From assembly GCF_001275385.1 (NCBI RefSeq), contig NZ_LGIW01000015.1, forward strand, positions 1,302,001 to 1,366,000: 64,000 bases of DNA, written 5' to 3'. The translations under genes and the position numbers were made by a program. The notes below the pieces were generated by a model that saw only the letters and a program-made list of their open reading frames with translations, was not told where the DNA came from and ran no database searches. The stretch's first letter is position 1. Each line of letters opens with the position of its first letter. The DNA comes from Exiguobacterium sp. BMC-KP. Its GTDB lineage: Bacteria; Bacillota; Bacilli; Exiguobacteriales; Exiguobacteriaceae. Of this stretch, positions 8,909-21,945 are shown piece by piece.

Positions 8909-9598
8909 TTACAGTTCGAGTGACTCACCGATTGCAAGCGGATGACCGGTTTGACCTTGAGCTTCAATCTTTTCGCAGAACGCTTTTGCATCTTGTTTAA
9001 TCAAATCAAATGTATCGTAATGGATGGGGACAACAGCTTTTGCTTGCAACATATCTGCCGCAATCAATGCGTCATCCGGTCCCATCGTGAAGTTATCACC
9101 AATCGGTAAAAAGGCTAAGTCGATTTCGTGATGAGCGCCGTAAAGGGCTAAATCCCCGAACAGTGCTGTATCACCAGCATGATAGATTTCTTTGCCTTCA
9201 ATCGTCAGCAAGAATCCAGCTGGCATTCCCATATAGGTAATGGTTTGTTTTTCTTCGTCAATGATGCTTGATGAGTGGAATGCCTGTGTCATCTTGACTT
9301 TACCAAACGGAAATTCAAATTGTCCGCCAAGATTCATCGGATGAACGTTAAGCCCTTTAAAGCTTAAATACGTCGCCAGTTCATGTGTTGCGATGATCGT
9401 CGCCCCCGTTGCTTTTGCGATACGCTCCGCATCAAGCATATGATCGGCATGCGCATGTGTTAATAAAATAAAGTCTGCCTTGACGTCATCTGGATTCGTC
9501 GTCGCTTTTTCATTGCCACTAAAGAATGGATCGATGACAAGATGGTGACCATTTGTTTCAATCGTTACTGTTGACTGTCCGTGATAAGTTAGCTTCAT
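8909..9598 (-). CDS. UPF0173 metal-dependent hydrolase (beta-lactamase fold)
   Basis: A 229-residue single-domain metallo-beta-lactamase-fold protein of the UPF0173 (YtkL) family. The metal-binding motif [13 protein letters not shown] is at about residues 46-58. Further ligands are plausible in [11 protein letters not shown] and PIHYDTF. The physiological substrate of the family is not established. The start ATG 9598 is only 19 bases from the end of the upstream HxlR gene, so the two are probably cotranscribed, which links this hydrolase to the regulator and to the divergent VOC-oxidoreductase pair. Confidence 0.9.
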   Translation of the reverse strand: MKLTYHGQSTVTIETNGHHLVIDPFFSGNEKATTNPDDVKADFILLTHAHADHMLDAERIAKATGATIIATHELATYLSFKGLNVHPMNLGGQFEFPFGKVKMTQAFHSSSIIDEEKQTITYMGMPAGFLLTIEGKEIYHAGDTALFGDLALYGAHHEIDLAFLPIGDNFTMGPDDALIAADMLQAKAVVPIHYDTFDLIKQDAKAFCEKIEAQGQTGHPLAIGESLEL

Positions 9599-9617
9599 TT
9601 ACTTCACTGCCTCTCGA

Positions 9618-9932
9618 TTAGGATTCGGATAATTGATTCCCTTCCCCCCATGCGCATAAACCTTTCATGGCAGGTTGCAGTGTGAATGCCACGTCCGTCA
9701 ACTTATATTCGACGTGCAGAACTGCCTCGTCGTATTCAATTCGTTCAATCATTCCGAGTCGTTCGAGTTCTTTTAACTGATCGGTCAAGACTTTACGAGA
9801 AATCCCAGGAATCGCACGTTGTAACTCTAAAAAACGTTTCGGACCGTTCTCTAACGTGCAATATAATTGTGGACGCCATTTTCCGCCGATGATGGCGAGC
9901 GCCCGATTGACCGGAAATTGTTCTGTCGACAT
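9618..9932 (-). CDS. HxlR-family winged-helix transcriptional regulator
   Basis: A 104-residue MarR/DUF24-type (HxlR) regulator with the family core ALAIIGGKWRPQLYCTL, the recognition-helix region PGISRKVLTDQLKELERLGMI and the wing with HVEYKLTDVAF. Family members such as YodB, CatR and HypR sense quinones, aldehydes or disulfide stress through a Cys just before PVERAL. Here that position is Phe (QFPVNRAL); Cys residues occur only at LYCTL and GLCAW. It is divergent from a glyoxalase-fold gene and a quinone-reductase-like gene, the usual targets of such regulators, so local control is likely. Confidence 0.9.
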   Translation of the reverse strand: MSTEQFPVNRALAIIGGKWRPQLYCTLENGPKRFLELQRAIPGISRKVLTDQLKELERLGMIERIEYDEAVLHVEYKLTDVAFTLQPAMKGLCAWGEGNQLSES

Positions 9933-9950
9933 ATTGTTCTCTCCTCCACA

Positions 9951-9975
9951 GTAGTTACTTCAAAGTGCGTACTAT
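9951..9975. promoter_or_regulatory. Possible HxlR operator in the divergent gap
   Basis: The 104-base gap between hxlR and the VOC gene contains GTAGTTACTTCAAAG followed by TGCGTACTAT, with TAGT/ACTA outer arms and an ACTT/AAGT inner dyad. The two dyads are not concentric, so the match to known GTA-rich HxlR operators is loose. Assigned by position and partial symmetry only. Confidence 0.3.
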
Positions 9976-10036
9976 GCAATCGAGTGTAGCGTAAGTTAGA
10001 GTATGCGTAAATCATTATGCAAAAGGAGTGTTACAC

Positions 10037-10528
10037 ATGACGTATCCACGTAATTTTTCGCACATCGGTCTTTCTGTACCAAATCTCGACGAAGCCGTCC
10101 ATTTTTATCAAGAGGTGATGGGCTGGTATATCATCATGGAACCATCCGACGTATTAGAGGATGACTCCGCGATTGGAGTCATGTGCACAGACGTCTTTGG
10201 TGCAGGATGGAACAAGTTCCGGATTGCTCACATGGCGACAGGTGACCGGATTGGCATCGAACTGTTCGAATTCCCGAACAATGAGCAACCAGAAAACAAC
10301 TTCGAATTCTGGAAAACAGGTATCTTCCATTATGCGATTCAAGATCCTGACGTCGAAGGACTCGTTGAAAAAATCGTTGCTCACGGTGGCAAACAACGGA
10401 TGCCGATCCGTGAGTACTACCCGGGAGACAAACCATACCGAATGGTCTACTGTGAGGACCCATTCGGCAACCTCGTTGAAATTTACTCTCATTCATATGA
10501 ACTGACGTATTCGGAAGGAGCGTATTAA
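10037..10528 (+). CDS. VOC-fold (glyoxalase/dioxygenase superfamily) protein
   Basis: A 163-residue vicinal-oxygen-chelate protein. The first beta-alpha-beta-beta-beta module starts FSHIGLSVPNLDEAVHFYQEVMGW, and the second includes FHYAIQDPDVEGLVEKIV and YCEDPFGNLVEIYSHSYE. His in SHIGLS, His in GIFHYAI and Glu in NLVEIY are candidate metal ligands, as in glyoxalase I and ring-cleavage enzymes. The start at ATG 10037 follows AAAAGGAGTGTTACAC. It ends one base before the next gene and is probably controlled by the divergent HxlR regulator. The exact reaction cannot be read from sequence. Confidence 0.88.
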   Translation: MTYPRNFSHIGLSVPNLDEAVHFYQEVMGWYIIMEPSDVLEDDSAIGVMCTDVFGAGWNKFRIAHMATGDRIGIELFEFPNNEQPENNFEFWKTGIFHYAIQDPDVEGLVEKIVAHGGKQRMPIREYYPGDKPYRMVYCEDPFGNLVEIYSHSYELTYSEGAY

Positions 10529-10529
10529 G

Positions 10530-11501
10530 ATGAAAGCATGGTTAAACCATTCAGGTACAGCAATTGATCAATGGACGTTCGAAGAAGTCGAGACACCAAC
10601 GCCTGGAGAAGGGCAAGCTTTAATTCGTGTCAAGACGGTCGCGTTAAACCCCGTCGACTATAAAGCAACGAATAATCCAGCATGGACGTTTCCCCATATT
10701 CCAGGTGTTGATTTAGCTGGCGTCGTCGAACAAATCGGACCTGGCGCAGAAGTGAAAATTGGCGACCGTGTAGCGATTCATACCAATCTACAACGCAATG
10801 GTGCATTTGCTGAGTTCGCGCTCGTCGATACACGTGCCCTCGCTCTGATTCCGGAAGACGTCTCATTCGCTGAAGCCGCTGCGATTCTGTGCGCTGGGAT
10901 GACTGCTTATGAAGCGATCGTTCAAAAGATGAACACGACAGGTAAAGAGACGATTCTCATTCATGCTGGTGCAGGTGGTGTCGGCGGCATCGGCATCCAA
11001 CTCGCAAAACGGCTTGGTCTTTCCGTCGCGACGACTGCTTCGACGGAAAATCATGAATGGGTGAAGCAACTTGGTGCAGACCTCGCCATTGATTACAAAA
11101 AAGAAAACGTCACAGAGGTCATTCGAGACTGGACGAAAGGTCGTGGTGCGGACTTAATTTTCAATACGGTTGGTCGAGAGGAAGCTACAGCGGATCTTGG
11201 GCGTCTTGCATTCTCAGGTCAACTTGCCTTTATTGCTGGCGGTCCTGATCAATCCGTCATTAAGCCATTCACACTCTCCCCTTCGATTCACGAAGTGGCA
11301 CTTGCTGCTGCTTACGCAAGCGAAGATGACCGAGCAATCCGTAACCTTGGGCTTATGGCAAGTGAATTACTGAAACTCGTCGCAGCAAAAGAACTCGATC
11401 CACTCGTCACGGAAGAGATTCCAGCAGCGGACATCGTAAAAGGATTACAACGTTTATCCGAACGTCACGTCCGTGGTAAAATCATCGCTAAATTTAACTA
11501 A
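10530..11501 (+). CDS. NADP-dependent medium-chain oxidoreductase (quinone reductase-like)
   Basis: A 323-residue MDR-superfamily enzyme of the zinc-free quinone oxidoreductase type. The GroES-like domain (VALNPVDYKATNN, HIPGVDLAGVVEQIGPGAEVKIGDRV) precedes a Rossmann domain with IHAGAGGVGGIGIQLAKRLG at about residues 145-165. The Cys/His ligands of zinc alcohol dehydrogenases are not seen. Its likely role is reduction of quinones or reactive carbonyls with NADPH. The gene starts one base after the VOC gene with an internal GGAGCG ribosome-binding site, so the two form a translationally tight pair. Confidence 0.92.
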   Translation: MKAWLNHSGTAIDQWTFEEVETPTPGEGQALIRVKTVALNPVDYKATNNPAWTFPHIPGVDLAGVVEQIGPGAEVKIGDRVAIHTNLQRNGAFAEFALVDTRALALIPEDVSFAEAAAILCAGMTAYEAIVQKMNTTGKETILIHAGAGGVGGIGIQLAKRLGLSVATTASTENHEWVKQLGADLAIDYKKENVTEVIRDWTKGRGADLIFNTVGREEATADLGRLAFSGQLAFIAGGPDQSVIKPFTLSPSIHEVALAAAYASEDDRAIRNLGLMASELLKLVAAKELDPLVTEEIPAADIVKGLQRLSERHVRGKIIAKFN

Positions 11502-11518
11502 TATTTGCTGTGGCACAA

Positions 11519-11564
11519 AACAGCCGACTGTCCTTAGATAATAGGACGGTCGGCTGTTGTTTTA
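11519..11564. terminator. Terminator between the oxidoreductase and GNAT genes
   Basis: A 15-bp stem with one mismatch (ACAGCCGACTGTCCT against AGGACGGTCGGCTGT) carries TTGTTTT on the plus strand and an A-rich 5' side. It ends the plus-strand VOC-oxidoreductase unit and may also serve the converging GNAT gene. Confidence 0.85.
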
Positions 11565-11593
11565 CTTTATGATTGCTTAGACGTGCACTCTGG

Positions 11594-12403
11594 TTAACGA
11601 TACCTCTCTTGTTTCTTAATATGTAAGGATCGTCCGACTAACTCGAAGCCAACGTGCTGATAAATTTTATTCGCTGTTTGATTTGCCCAATCGGTATATA
11701 GCGTCACGACTGGGTAAGATTGCAGCAAGTGTTCAGAGAGTTTAGCTACGAGATAAGAAGCATATCCATTTCCGCGTAGCTCCTTTGGAGTATAGACGTA
11801 AGAGATCGTAATACCGGTTTGTGTCGGACGCGTAGCTGCTGCCATTGCAACGAGCATTGATCCACTGAACAATCCGAACAAACTTCCTTGTTCGATGTGT
11901 CGCGTCATCGACTGATGGAGTTGCGTGAGTTGTCGATCGGACGGACGCGATTCGACTTCATTCAAAAAACCCGTCGCAAACTGGATTGCATGCCGTGATT
12001 CTTGTTTCGGGATCGCTTTAAAAATGACACCTTCAGGTATGCGCGGCATCACTACCTTCGTCAAGGCATACACTCCCTGCTCCATATGCACATCATAGAT
12101 CGAATGCGGTAATAACAGCGGTTCTAAGATCGACTGTTCTCCAACGAACCCTGGACTATCCAAAATACGCGCTAGCTTTCGGATACCCTCTTTTGAAAAC
12201 ACATCACCTGCAACGATCGCTTGCTCCGGTATCGTTTGCAAAATGACGAGTCGTCGATTGCCTTCTTGTGCCGTTGCCATCAGGAGCGGCTCATCCCCCC
12301 GTTCCAATATACCTAGAATCAACTGATGCGTATCTGGACGTTCAAGTAGAAACGGAAGGACGACCATTTTGAATTGTTCATAATCACGATAATGTGTCAC
12401 CAT
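11594..12403 (-). CDS. GNAT-family N-acetyltransferase
   Basis: A 269-residue protein with a C-terminal GNAT fold. The acetyl-CoA loop is seen as ELRGNGYASYLVAKLSEHLL, followed by TLYTDWANQTANKIYQHVGFELVG, the family's terminal beta-alpha segment. The N-terminal ~130 residues resemble the extra domain of two-domain GNATs and have no clear catalytic motif. ATG 12403 follows AAAGGAGG at 9 bases. It stands alone between the pyr operon and the oxidoreductase pair; substrate unknown. Confidence 0.85.
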   Translation of the reverse strand: MVTHYRDYEQFKMVVLPFLLERPDTHQLILGILERGDEPLLMATAQEGNRRLVILQTIPEQAIVAGDVFSKEGIRKLARILDSPGFVGEQSILEPLLLPHSIYDVHMEQGVYALTKVVMPRIPEGVIFKAIPKQESRHAIQFATGFLNEVESRPSDRQLTQLHQSMTRHIEQGSLFGLFSGSMLVAMAAATRPTQTGITISYVYTPKELRGNGYASYLVAKLSEHLLQSYPVVTLYTDWANQTANKIYQHVGFELVGRSLHIKKQERYR

Positions 12404-12484
12404 AGTCGACGACCTCCTTTATTTCTATAGTGTACCAAATCATATACTAGAAATCGTAGGTCGTCCGACGGAATCTATCGGTTT

Positions 12485-13113
12485 TTACACGTTTGCGGTA
12501 AAACGTTCGCTCCAAGCAACTGGGTCCTTCGACCAATCTGCCAATTGTTCCTGTTCTTCTACTGTAATATCACCTTGTTGTTGTGCCGTTTCGAGTAACG
12601 CTTCGAACGTCAGTAATGCATCCGCGTCAACCTTCGCGTCTCGGAGATTGTTCTTCAAGGGTTCCATCCCGTAAGAGAAGATCGCTTGGATCCGAATGAC
12701 GTTCGCTCCCTTTGCTTGGAGTGCTTCTGCTGCCTCAATTGCAGACATCCCCGTTGATAATAAGTCTTCAATGACGACGACGCGTTGGCCTGGTTGAATG
12801 ACACCTTCGATTTGGTTACCTTTCCCATGTTTCTTACTGCCACTACGCACGTATACCATCGGTAACCCTAATCGTTCCGCGACGAATGCCGCGTGAGGAA
12901 TACCTGCTGTCGCTGTTCCGGCAACGACTTCGATTCCTAAACCCTTCACTTTCTCAGCTAGGGCATCGGCAATCAAGGAGCGGACTTCTGGGTACGAAAG
13001 GGTCAACCGATTATCGCAATAGATCGGCGAACGGAGCCCACTTGCCCACGTATACGGATTGTTTGGAGATAACGTGACAGCTTTGATACGGAGTAATGCA
13101 TTTGCAATTGGAT

Positions 13114-13120
<7 letters not shown>
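12485..13120 (-). CDS. pyrE: Orotate phosphoribosyltransferase
   Basis: A 211-residue enzyme that joins orotate to PRPP to give OMP, the fifth step of UMP synthesis. The PRPP-binding motif VVVIEDLLSTGMSAIEAAE is at about residues 115-133, and the flexible loop SGSKKHGKGNQIEG precedes it. The start at ATG 13120 overlaps the end of pyrF by 7 bases. It is the last gene of the pyr operon; no convincing terminator follows before the GNAT gene. Confidence 0.97.
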
Positions 13121-15446
<2,326 letters not shown>

Positions 15447-15450
<4 letters not shown>

Positions 15451-18400
15451 TGGATCACCACTTTCTTTTCGTGTGTGAAGGCTTGAATCGCACTCGCTTC
15501 GAACGAGCGACTCTCGATGACGCGTAGAATCGCTTCCGCCGTATCGAGTGATGTTAGACAAACGACTTGATTCTCCGCTGCTGCCCGTCGAATGATGAAG
15601 CCGTCTTTTGTGACTTGTGAGTCGCGACTCATCGTATTGATGACATACTCGATCTCACCTTTTTCAATCACGTCGAGCATCGATTCGGAAGACGAGTCGA
15701 TTTTACCGACCGTCTGAACCGGTAACCCTTGCTCCGTCAAGTACGCTGCCGTCCCTTCCGTTGCAAGCAACGTGAATCCAAGTGATGCAAAGCGTCGTGC
15801 AAGATCCGTCATTTCTGCTTTGTCTGGATCTGCGACCGTCAAGAGGACACGACCGTGTTCTGGAATTGCCATCCCGGAAGCAAGTAATCCTTTGTAGAGT
15901 GCTTTTTCGAGCGTACGGTCCGTTCCGATGACTTCTCCAGTCGATTTCATTTCTGGTCCGAGCGTTGGATCGACTTCTTTAAGCTTCGCAAACGAGAAGA
16001 CCGGTACTTTGACTGAGACGAGTGGTTCTTCTGGTAAGACACCACTTGTTAACCCGTAAGAAGCGAGCGTTTCACCGAGAATGATGTCTGTTGCGAGACG
16101 CGCGACCGGAAGACCTGTAACTTTCGAGATAAACGGCACCGTTCGGCTGGCACGCGGGTTGACTTCAAGGACATAGAGAGCGCCGTCCGCGTAGACGAAC
16201 TGGATGTTGAGCAATCCCTTGATACCGAAGGCTTTGGCGATCCGCGTCGTATAATCGACGATCCGGTCCTTGATGACTTGTGATACGCGTTGTGGTGGAT
16301 AGACTCCGATCGAGTCACCCGAGTGAACCCCGGCCCGTTCGATATGCTCCATAATGCCGGGGATGACGACGTCCGTTCCATCGCAGATCGCATCGACTTC
16401 AAGCTCGATTCCTGTCAGATACCGATCGACGAGGACTGGTCGCTCCGGTGAGGCAATGACTGCATGTTTCATGTAATGTTCGAGTTCTTCTTGCGCATAG
16501 ACGATTTCCATTGCTCGTCCACCAAGGACATATGATGGGCGAACGAGTACCGGGTACCCGAGTGACGCCGCTGCTGTGACTGCTTCTTCAACCGTCACCG
16601 CTGTTTTTCCTGGTGGTTGTGGAATGTCGAGTGCTGTTAATGCCGATTCGAACTGTTTTCGATCCTCTGCCCGGTCTAGATCTTCAAGCGACGTTCCAAG
16701 AATTTTCACACCTTCTGCCGCTAATGATTCGGCTAAGTTGATCGCCGTCTGTCCACCGAACTGGACGATGACACCGAGTGGACGTTCGTTTCGGATGACT
16801 TCGAGGACATCCTCCGTCGTCAATGGTTCAAAGTAGAGCCGATCGGAAATCGAGAAGTCGGTCGACACGGTTTCCGGATTGTTGTTGACGATGATCGCTT
16901 CATAGCCAGCTTGACGAATCGCTTGAATCGAATGGACTGTCGCATAGTCGAACTCGACTCCTTGACCAATCCGGATCGGACCCGATCCTAAGACGAGGAT
17001 CGAAGAACGGTTCGTCGCGATTGCCTCATTTTCGCGTTCGTATGTTCCATAGTAGTACGGCGTATCAGAGGCGAACTCTGCCGCACACGTATCGACCATT
17101 TTGTAGACTGGATGAATCGTTTGCGCTTCACGCATCCGGCGAATCTCTGTTTCCGTTTGTCCTGTAATCCGAGCAAGCATTGGGTCACTGAATCCATACC
17201 GTTTCACATGAAGGAGCAGTTCAGGCGTCAAACCAGTAGCGACCGATTGCTCAAGTTGCCAAATGTGCTGGAGCTTTTCGAGGAATAAGCGATCAATTGC
17301 CGTCCAAGCATGAATCTGTTCGACGCTATAGCCGCGGACAAAACCAGCGTACAAGGCGAAGAGTCGATCATCCGTCGCCTGGCGAATCGCTTGTTGCAAC
17401 GCATCATCTGCCATTTCGATGAAGCGTGGCATGTACAAATCCGCTGTACCGATTTCAAGCGAACGAACGGCTTTCAGTAATGCCTCTTCCATCGTCCGTC
17501 CCATTGCCATGACCTCACCGGTCGCCTTCATCTGAGTTCCGAGCGTCCGGTCTGCCGTTTCGAATTTATCGAATGGCCAGCGCGGAATTTTAGCGACGAC
17601 ATAATCGAGTGCCGGTTCAAACGAAGCAAAGCTCGTCTCGGTGATCGGGTTCTTTAATTCAGATAAGGCATACCCGACGGCAATCTTCGCAGCAAGCTTT
17701 GCGATCGGATAACCGGTCGCTTTTGAAGCAAGTGCTGACGAGCGGGAAACACGTGGATTGACTTCGATGACATAGTAGTCGAAACTCGTTGGATCTAGCG
17801 CGAACTGGATGTTACATCCACCTTCGATTCCAAGTGCGCGAATGATATCGAGCGAGACGTTACGTAGCAATTGATAATCACGGTCCGATAGTGTTTGCGT
17901 CGGAGCGAAGACGATTGAGTCTCCGGTATGAACACCGACCGGGTCGAAGTTTTCCATCGCACAGACGATGATGGCTTGGTTCGTTGCATCACGCATGACT
18001 TCGAATTCGACCTCTTTCATCCCGGCAATCGATTTTTCAAGTAGTACTTGTGTTGCTGGACTTGCCTTGAGTCCCCCTTCGACGATTCGCGTGAACTCTT
18101 CTGGTGTATTGGCGATTCCACCACCCGTTCCTCCGAGTGTATATGCCGGACGGATGATGATTGGTAGACCGATCTGTTGTCGGAATTGTTGTGCTTCTTC
18201 GAGCGTATGCACGATTTCACTATCCGGTACGCCATGTCCGCGTCTAAACATCAGTTGACGGAACAAATCACGATCTTCTGCCTCTTCGATGGCTGATAAT
18301 TTCGTTCCGAGCAACTCGACATTGTATTCAGCAAGGATACCAAGACGATCTAGTTCAACAGCCAAGTTCAAACCCGTCTGACCGCCAAGTGTCGCAAGTA

Positions 18401-18656
18401 AGGCATCTGGTCGTTCCTTCCGGATGATTCGCGAGACGAACTCCGCTTGAAGAGGCTCGATGTAGACACGATCCGCAACTGTTGGATCCGTCATGATTGT
18501 TGCCGGATTCGAGTTGACGAGGATGACTTCATATCCTTCTTCCTTCAAGGCTTGACACGCTTGTGTTCCTGCGTAGTCGAATTCAGCTGCTTGTCCGATG
18601 ACGATTGGACCGGACCCGATAACGAGAATCTTCTGGATATCTTGACGTTTAGGCAT
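15447..18656 (-). CDS. carB: Carbamoyl-phosphate synthase, large subunit
   Basis: A full-length 1069-residue subunit that makes carbamoyl phosphate from bicarbonate, ammonia and two ATP. It shows the internal duplication of the family: [20 protein letters not shown] near residue 14 and [19 protein letters not shown] near residue 560, each heading an ATP-grasp half. The C-terminal ~140 residues are the methylglyoxal-synthase-like allosteric domain ([19 protein letters not shown]). It overlaps carA by 8 bases and pyrK by 4. Confidence 0.98.
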
Positions 18657-19737
18657 GAGAGACCTCCTGTTGTTTCGTGATTTCTTCTAAAAACTGTTGG
18701 AATAGACCGTTCGCATCCATTGGACCGGGTGATGCTTCCGGATGATACTGAACTGAGAAGACGGATGCTGACGTATGACGGATGCCTTCGACCGTTCCAT
18801 CGTTGATTGCGAGATGCGTCACTTCAAGCACGGTATCGCGCAATGAGTGTTCGTCGACGGCATATCCATGGTTTTGCGACGTGATGTCGACACGACCTGT
18901 CCGGATATCTTGCACGGGATGATTCGCACCCCGGTGACCGAATGGCAGTTTGAACGTATCCGCGCCATGTGCTAGTGCGATCAACTGGTGCCCAAGACAA
19001 ATTCCGAAGATGACGACTTTCCCTGTCAATTCTTGAATCAGCGGAATCGCTGTCGGGACATCCTTTGGATTCCCTGGTCCGTTCGACAGCATCACACCGT
19101 CTGGACGATAGCGTAAGACTTCCGTTGCGCTCACGTCGTATGGCACAACGACGACTTCACAGCCCCGTTTGACAAGTTCGCGGACGATTCCGAGCTTCGC
19201 TCCGAAGTCAACGAGGACGATTCGTGGTCCAGCTCCTGGGATGATATACGCTCGTTCCGTTGAAGCACGTTTGACTTGATCTGTCTCGATTGGTGCATCT
19301 TGCAGGTGGTTTAATTCCTCTTCTAGGTTGAACTCTCCGTCAACGAGTCGACCGCGCATGACGCCTTTAGAGCGAATATGTCGTGTTAATTGACGCGTAT
19401 CGACTCCACTTAATCCTGGAATATCAAGATCTCGAAGAGCTTCATCGAGCGACATCTCACTGCGGAAGTTCGACGGTGTTTGACAATGTTCGCGAACAAT
19501 CAATGCTTTAGCGAGTGGACGCGTCGTTTCATAGTCTTCTCGATTGATTCCGTAATTGCCGATCAACGGATTCGTCAGCACGATCATCTGATCACAGTAA
19601 GATGGATCCGATAGCATCTCTTGATAACCAGTCATTCCGGTTTGGAAGACGACCTCTCCTGTTGTTGTCGTGTCCGATCCAAACGCCGTTCCTTCAAACG
19701 TCATACCATCCTCTAACACCAGTGTCCGTTTACGCAT
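18649..19737 (-). CDS. carA: Carbamoyl-phosphate synthase, small subunit
   Basis: A 362-residue glutaminase subunit supplying ammonia to CarB. The N-terminal CPSase domain opens [19 protein letters not shown]. The C-terminal class I amidotransferase domain has the nucleophile in [16 protein letters not shown] and the His-Glu pair in [12 protein letters not shown]. Being inside the PyrR-controlled operon, this is the pyrimidine-linked form (PyrAA of Bacillus). It overlaps pyrC by 8 bases. Confidence 0.97.
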   Translation of the reverse strand: MRKRTLVLEDGMTFEGTAFGSDTTTTGEVVFQTGMTGYQEMLSDPSYCDQMIVLTNPLIGNYGINREDYETTRPLAKALIVREHCQTPSNFRSEMSLDEALRDLDIPGLSGVDTRQLTRHIRSKGVMRGRLVDGEFNLEEELNHLQDAPIETDQVKRASTERAYIIPGAGPRIVLVDFGAKLGIVRELVKRGCEVVVVPYDVSATEVLRYRPDGVMLSNGPGNPKDVPTAIPLIQELTGKVVIFGICLGHQLIALAHGADTFKLPFGHRGANHPVQDIRTGRVDITSQNHGYAVDEHSLRDTVLEVTHLAINDGTVEGIRHTSASVFSVQYHPEASPGPMDANGLFQQFLEEITKQQEVSHA

Positions 19738-21001
19738 GTGCTGTGTCCTCCTTGAATACGATTTCTCCCTTGACGAGCGTCATGACTGGGAATCCTTTTA
19801 ACCGTTCTCCTGCGAACGGTGTGTTCTTACCTTTTGAACGGAATCGTTCCGGTGAAACCGTTCGCTCCGTCTCTAGATCAAGCAGGACTAAGTCTGCTTC
19901 CGCCCCCACTTCAAGTTTGCCGTAAGGTAGTTCAAAAATCGCTGCTGCCTTGTCCGTCAAATTCCGGATCAGTGTCTCAATTGTCATCTTGCCTTCAGCG
20001 ACGAGCTTCGTATAAAGGAGCGGGAATGCTGTCTCGAATCCTGTGATGCCAAACGGTGCGCGTTCGATACCGAGTGCCTTTTCTTCTGCCGCATGGGGCG
20101 CGTGATCGGTCGCGATACAATCAATCGTTCCGTCTGCTAGTCCTTCGAGCAATGCTTGACGATCCGCTTCACTTCGCAGGGGAGGGTTCATTTTAAAGTT
20201 CGGATCCTGGTCTTTAATGTCCTCATCGATCAATACGAGATGGTGCGGTGTGACTTCTGCCGTCACACGGATGCCTGCTCGTTTGGCGTCACGAATGACA
20301 CGAACGGATTCTTTCGTCGAGACATGACAGACGTGATAATGACAACCGGTCTCTTCGGCAATCAGGACATCCCGGGCGATATGGATGCTTTCTGCAAGTG
20401 ATGGAATGCCTTGCAAACCTTCCCGTCGACTGTAACTTCCTTCATGGACACATCCCGCTTTCAACGAATCATCTTCGCAATGCGCAACGATTGTTTTTCC
20501 AAGGTGGGCTGCTTGTTGCATCGCCGTTCGCATGACAGCTGCCGTCTGGACCCCGACACCGTCATCCGTGAATGCCACAGCATCCGTTAATTGATCGAAC
20601 GCGACGAGTTCTTGTCCGAGTTGATTTTTTGAAATCGCCGCGTAAGGCAAAACCCGGACAGATGCCGTCTCTTCAATCTTTTGGAACAAGGCATCAAGTG
20701 TTTGCCGATCGTCCGGTACGGGACGCGTATTCGGCATCGGGCAAATCGTCGTGAATCCTCCTGCTGCAGCCGCTGCCGTGCCGGTTGCTATCGTTTCCTT
20801 ATGTTCGCCGCCTGGTTCCCGGAGGTGGACATGGATATCGACGAATCCTGGTGAGACGAATAATCCGGACGCATCGATGACCATTTCCCCAGCTTGCGGT
20901 GTTGCTGCTAAATCCGTAATTTTCCCGGCTTCGATTCGAATATCCCCCGTCCGAACTTGTCCCGCCTCGTACCATCTTGCATTCTCAATTCGTGTTGTCA
21001 T
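19730..21001 (-). CDS. pyrC: Dihydroorotase
   Basis: A 423-residue class I (PyrC/AllB-type) amidohydrolase that cyclises carbamoyl aspartate to dihydroorotate. The metal motif is [10 protein letters not shown] near residue 60; further ligands lie in [17 protein letters not shown] and CIATDHAPH. The start at ATG 21001 follows AAAGGAG at 9 bases and lies inside the 3' end of pyrB (17-base overlap); a longer frame would run far into pyrB. Confidence 0.96.
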   Translation of the reverse strand: MTTRIENARWYEAGQVRTGDIRIEAGKITDLAATPQAGEMVIDASGLFVSPGFVDIHVHLREPGGEHKETIATGTAAAAAGGFTTICPMPNTRPVPDDRQTLDALFQKIEETASVRVLPYAAISKNQLGQELVAFDQLTDAVAFTDDGVGVQTAAVMRTAMQQAAHLGKTIVAHCEDDSLKAGCVHEGSYSRREGLQGIPSLAESIHIARDVLIAEETGCHYHVCHVSTKESVRVIRDAKRAGIRVTAEVTPHHLVLIDEDIKDQDPNFKMNPPLRSEADRQALLEGLADGTIDCIATDHAPHAAEEKALGIERAPFGITGFETAFPLLYTKLVAEGKMTIETLIRNLTDKAAAIFELPYGKLEVGAEADLVLLDLETERTVSPERFRSKGKNTPFAGERLKGFPVMTLVKGEIVFKEDTAHA

Positions 21002-21920
21002 CTTTATCGTCTCCTTTGATTGATTTCGTTGAAAAGCACCATTCGAGAATCGCCATGCGGGCAAAGACACCGTTTTTCATCTGTTCAAAGATTCGCGATC
21101 GCGGGTGTTCGACCAGTTCGTCAGCAATCTCGACTCCCCGATTGACCGGTGCCGGATGAAGCACGATCGCGGAATGCTTCAGGCGGTTCATCCGCTCATG
21201 TGTCAATCCATACGTCGCGTGATAGACTGCTGGATCAAATCGAGTCGTCCCGTCATGCCGTTCGTGCTGGACACGCAGTAACATCAAGATGTCGCACTGT
21301 TCGACGGCTTCATCCATCGGAAGATACGGTATCCCCATCGCAGGGTCGTACCACTCAACTGGTCCTGATCCATAGACGATGGCACCGAGTCGCTTTAAGA
21401 TATCCGCATTCGACCGGGCGACGCGACTATGTTGTAAGTCCCCACAGATGACGACGACTTTTCCTTCGACCGTTCCGTACGTCTCGACGATCGTCATCAG
21501 ATCGAGTAAGGACTGGGACGGGTGTTGACCGCTCCCGTCTCCCGCATTGATGATCGGAATATCGAGCGTTGCTAGTAGTTCTTCGTAATAACCGGTCGCC
21601 CCGTGACGAATGACCAACCCATCGGCGCCGATTGCCTCAAGCGTCTTGCACGTATCGCGTAACGTCTCCCCTTTTTGCACGGATGACGTCGCTGTTTCAA
21701 ACGGCAGTAGATGCATATTCAAGCGATGCTCTGCCATTTCAAAGGAAGAGCGTGTCCGGGTCGAGTTTTCAAAGAACAGATTGACGAGTGTCTTATCGGA
21801 AAAATCTGGTGCTGGCTCGCCCCGTTTAAAAGCGAGACTGCGTTCAATCAACGAATTGATCTCTGTCGTGGATAAGCTTTCTAAATTGACGAAATGCCGG
21901 TTTTTTAGAATCGTCTTCAT
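20985..21920 (-). CDS. pyrB: Aspartate carbamoyltransferase, catalytic subunit
   Basis: A 311-residue catalytic chain forming carbamoyl aspartate. The carbamoyl-phosphate motif [15 protein letters not shown] is near residue 50; the aspartate-binding half includes [10 protein letters not shown] and [11 protein letters not shown]. No pyrI regulatory chain is present, as is usual in Bacilli. Of two in-frame ATGs, the one at 21920 sits 8 bases from GGAG and is preferred over 21929, which is only 3 bases away. It is preceded by a PyrR-type attenuator. Confidence 0.96.
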   Translation of the reverse strand: MKTILKNRHFVNLESLSTTEINSLIERSLAFKRGEPAPDFSDKTLVNLFFENSTRTRSSFEMAEHRLNMHLLPFETATSSVQKGETLRDTCKTLEAIGADGLVIRHGATGYYEELLATLDIPIINAGDGSGQHPSQSLLDLMTIVETYGTVEGKVVVICGDLQHSRVARSNADILKRLGAIVYGSGPVEWYDPAMGIPYLPMDEAVEQCDILMLLRVQHERHDGTTRFDPAVYHATYGLTHERMNRLKHSAIVLHPAPVNRGVEIADELVEHPRSRIFEQMKNGVFARMAILEWCFSTKSIKGDDKDDNTN

Positions 21921-21945
21921 ATCATTCACTCCTTTTCAGGTCATG

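Noticed and set aside
10154-10492. Two long minus-strand and one plus-strand alternative frames inside the VOC gene
   Set aside because: The VOC protein explains the region; the other frames lack start signals and domain features.
12440-12490. Hairpin CCGACGGAATCTATCGG near the end of pyrE as an operon terminator
   Set aside because: The stem is only four base pairs, and the T run lies on the strand opposite to pyrE transcription.
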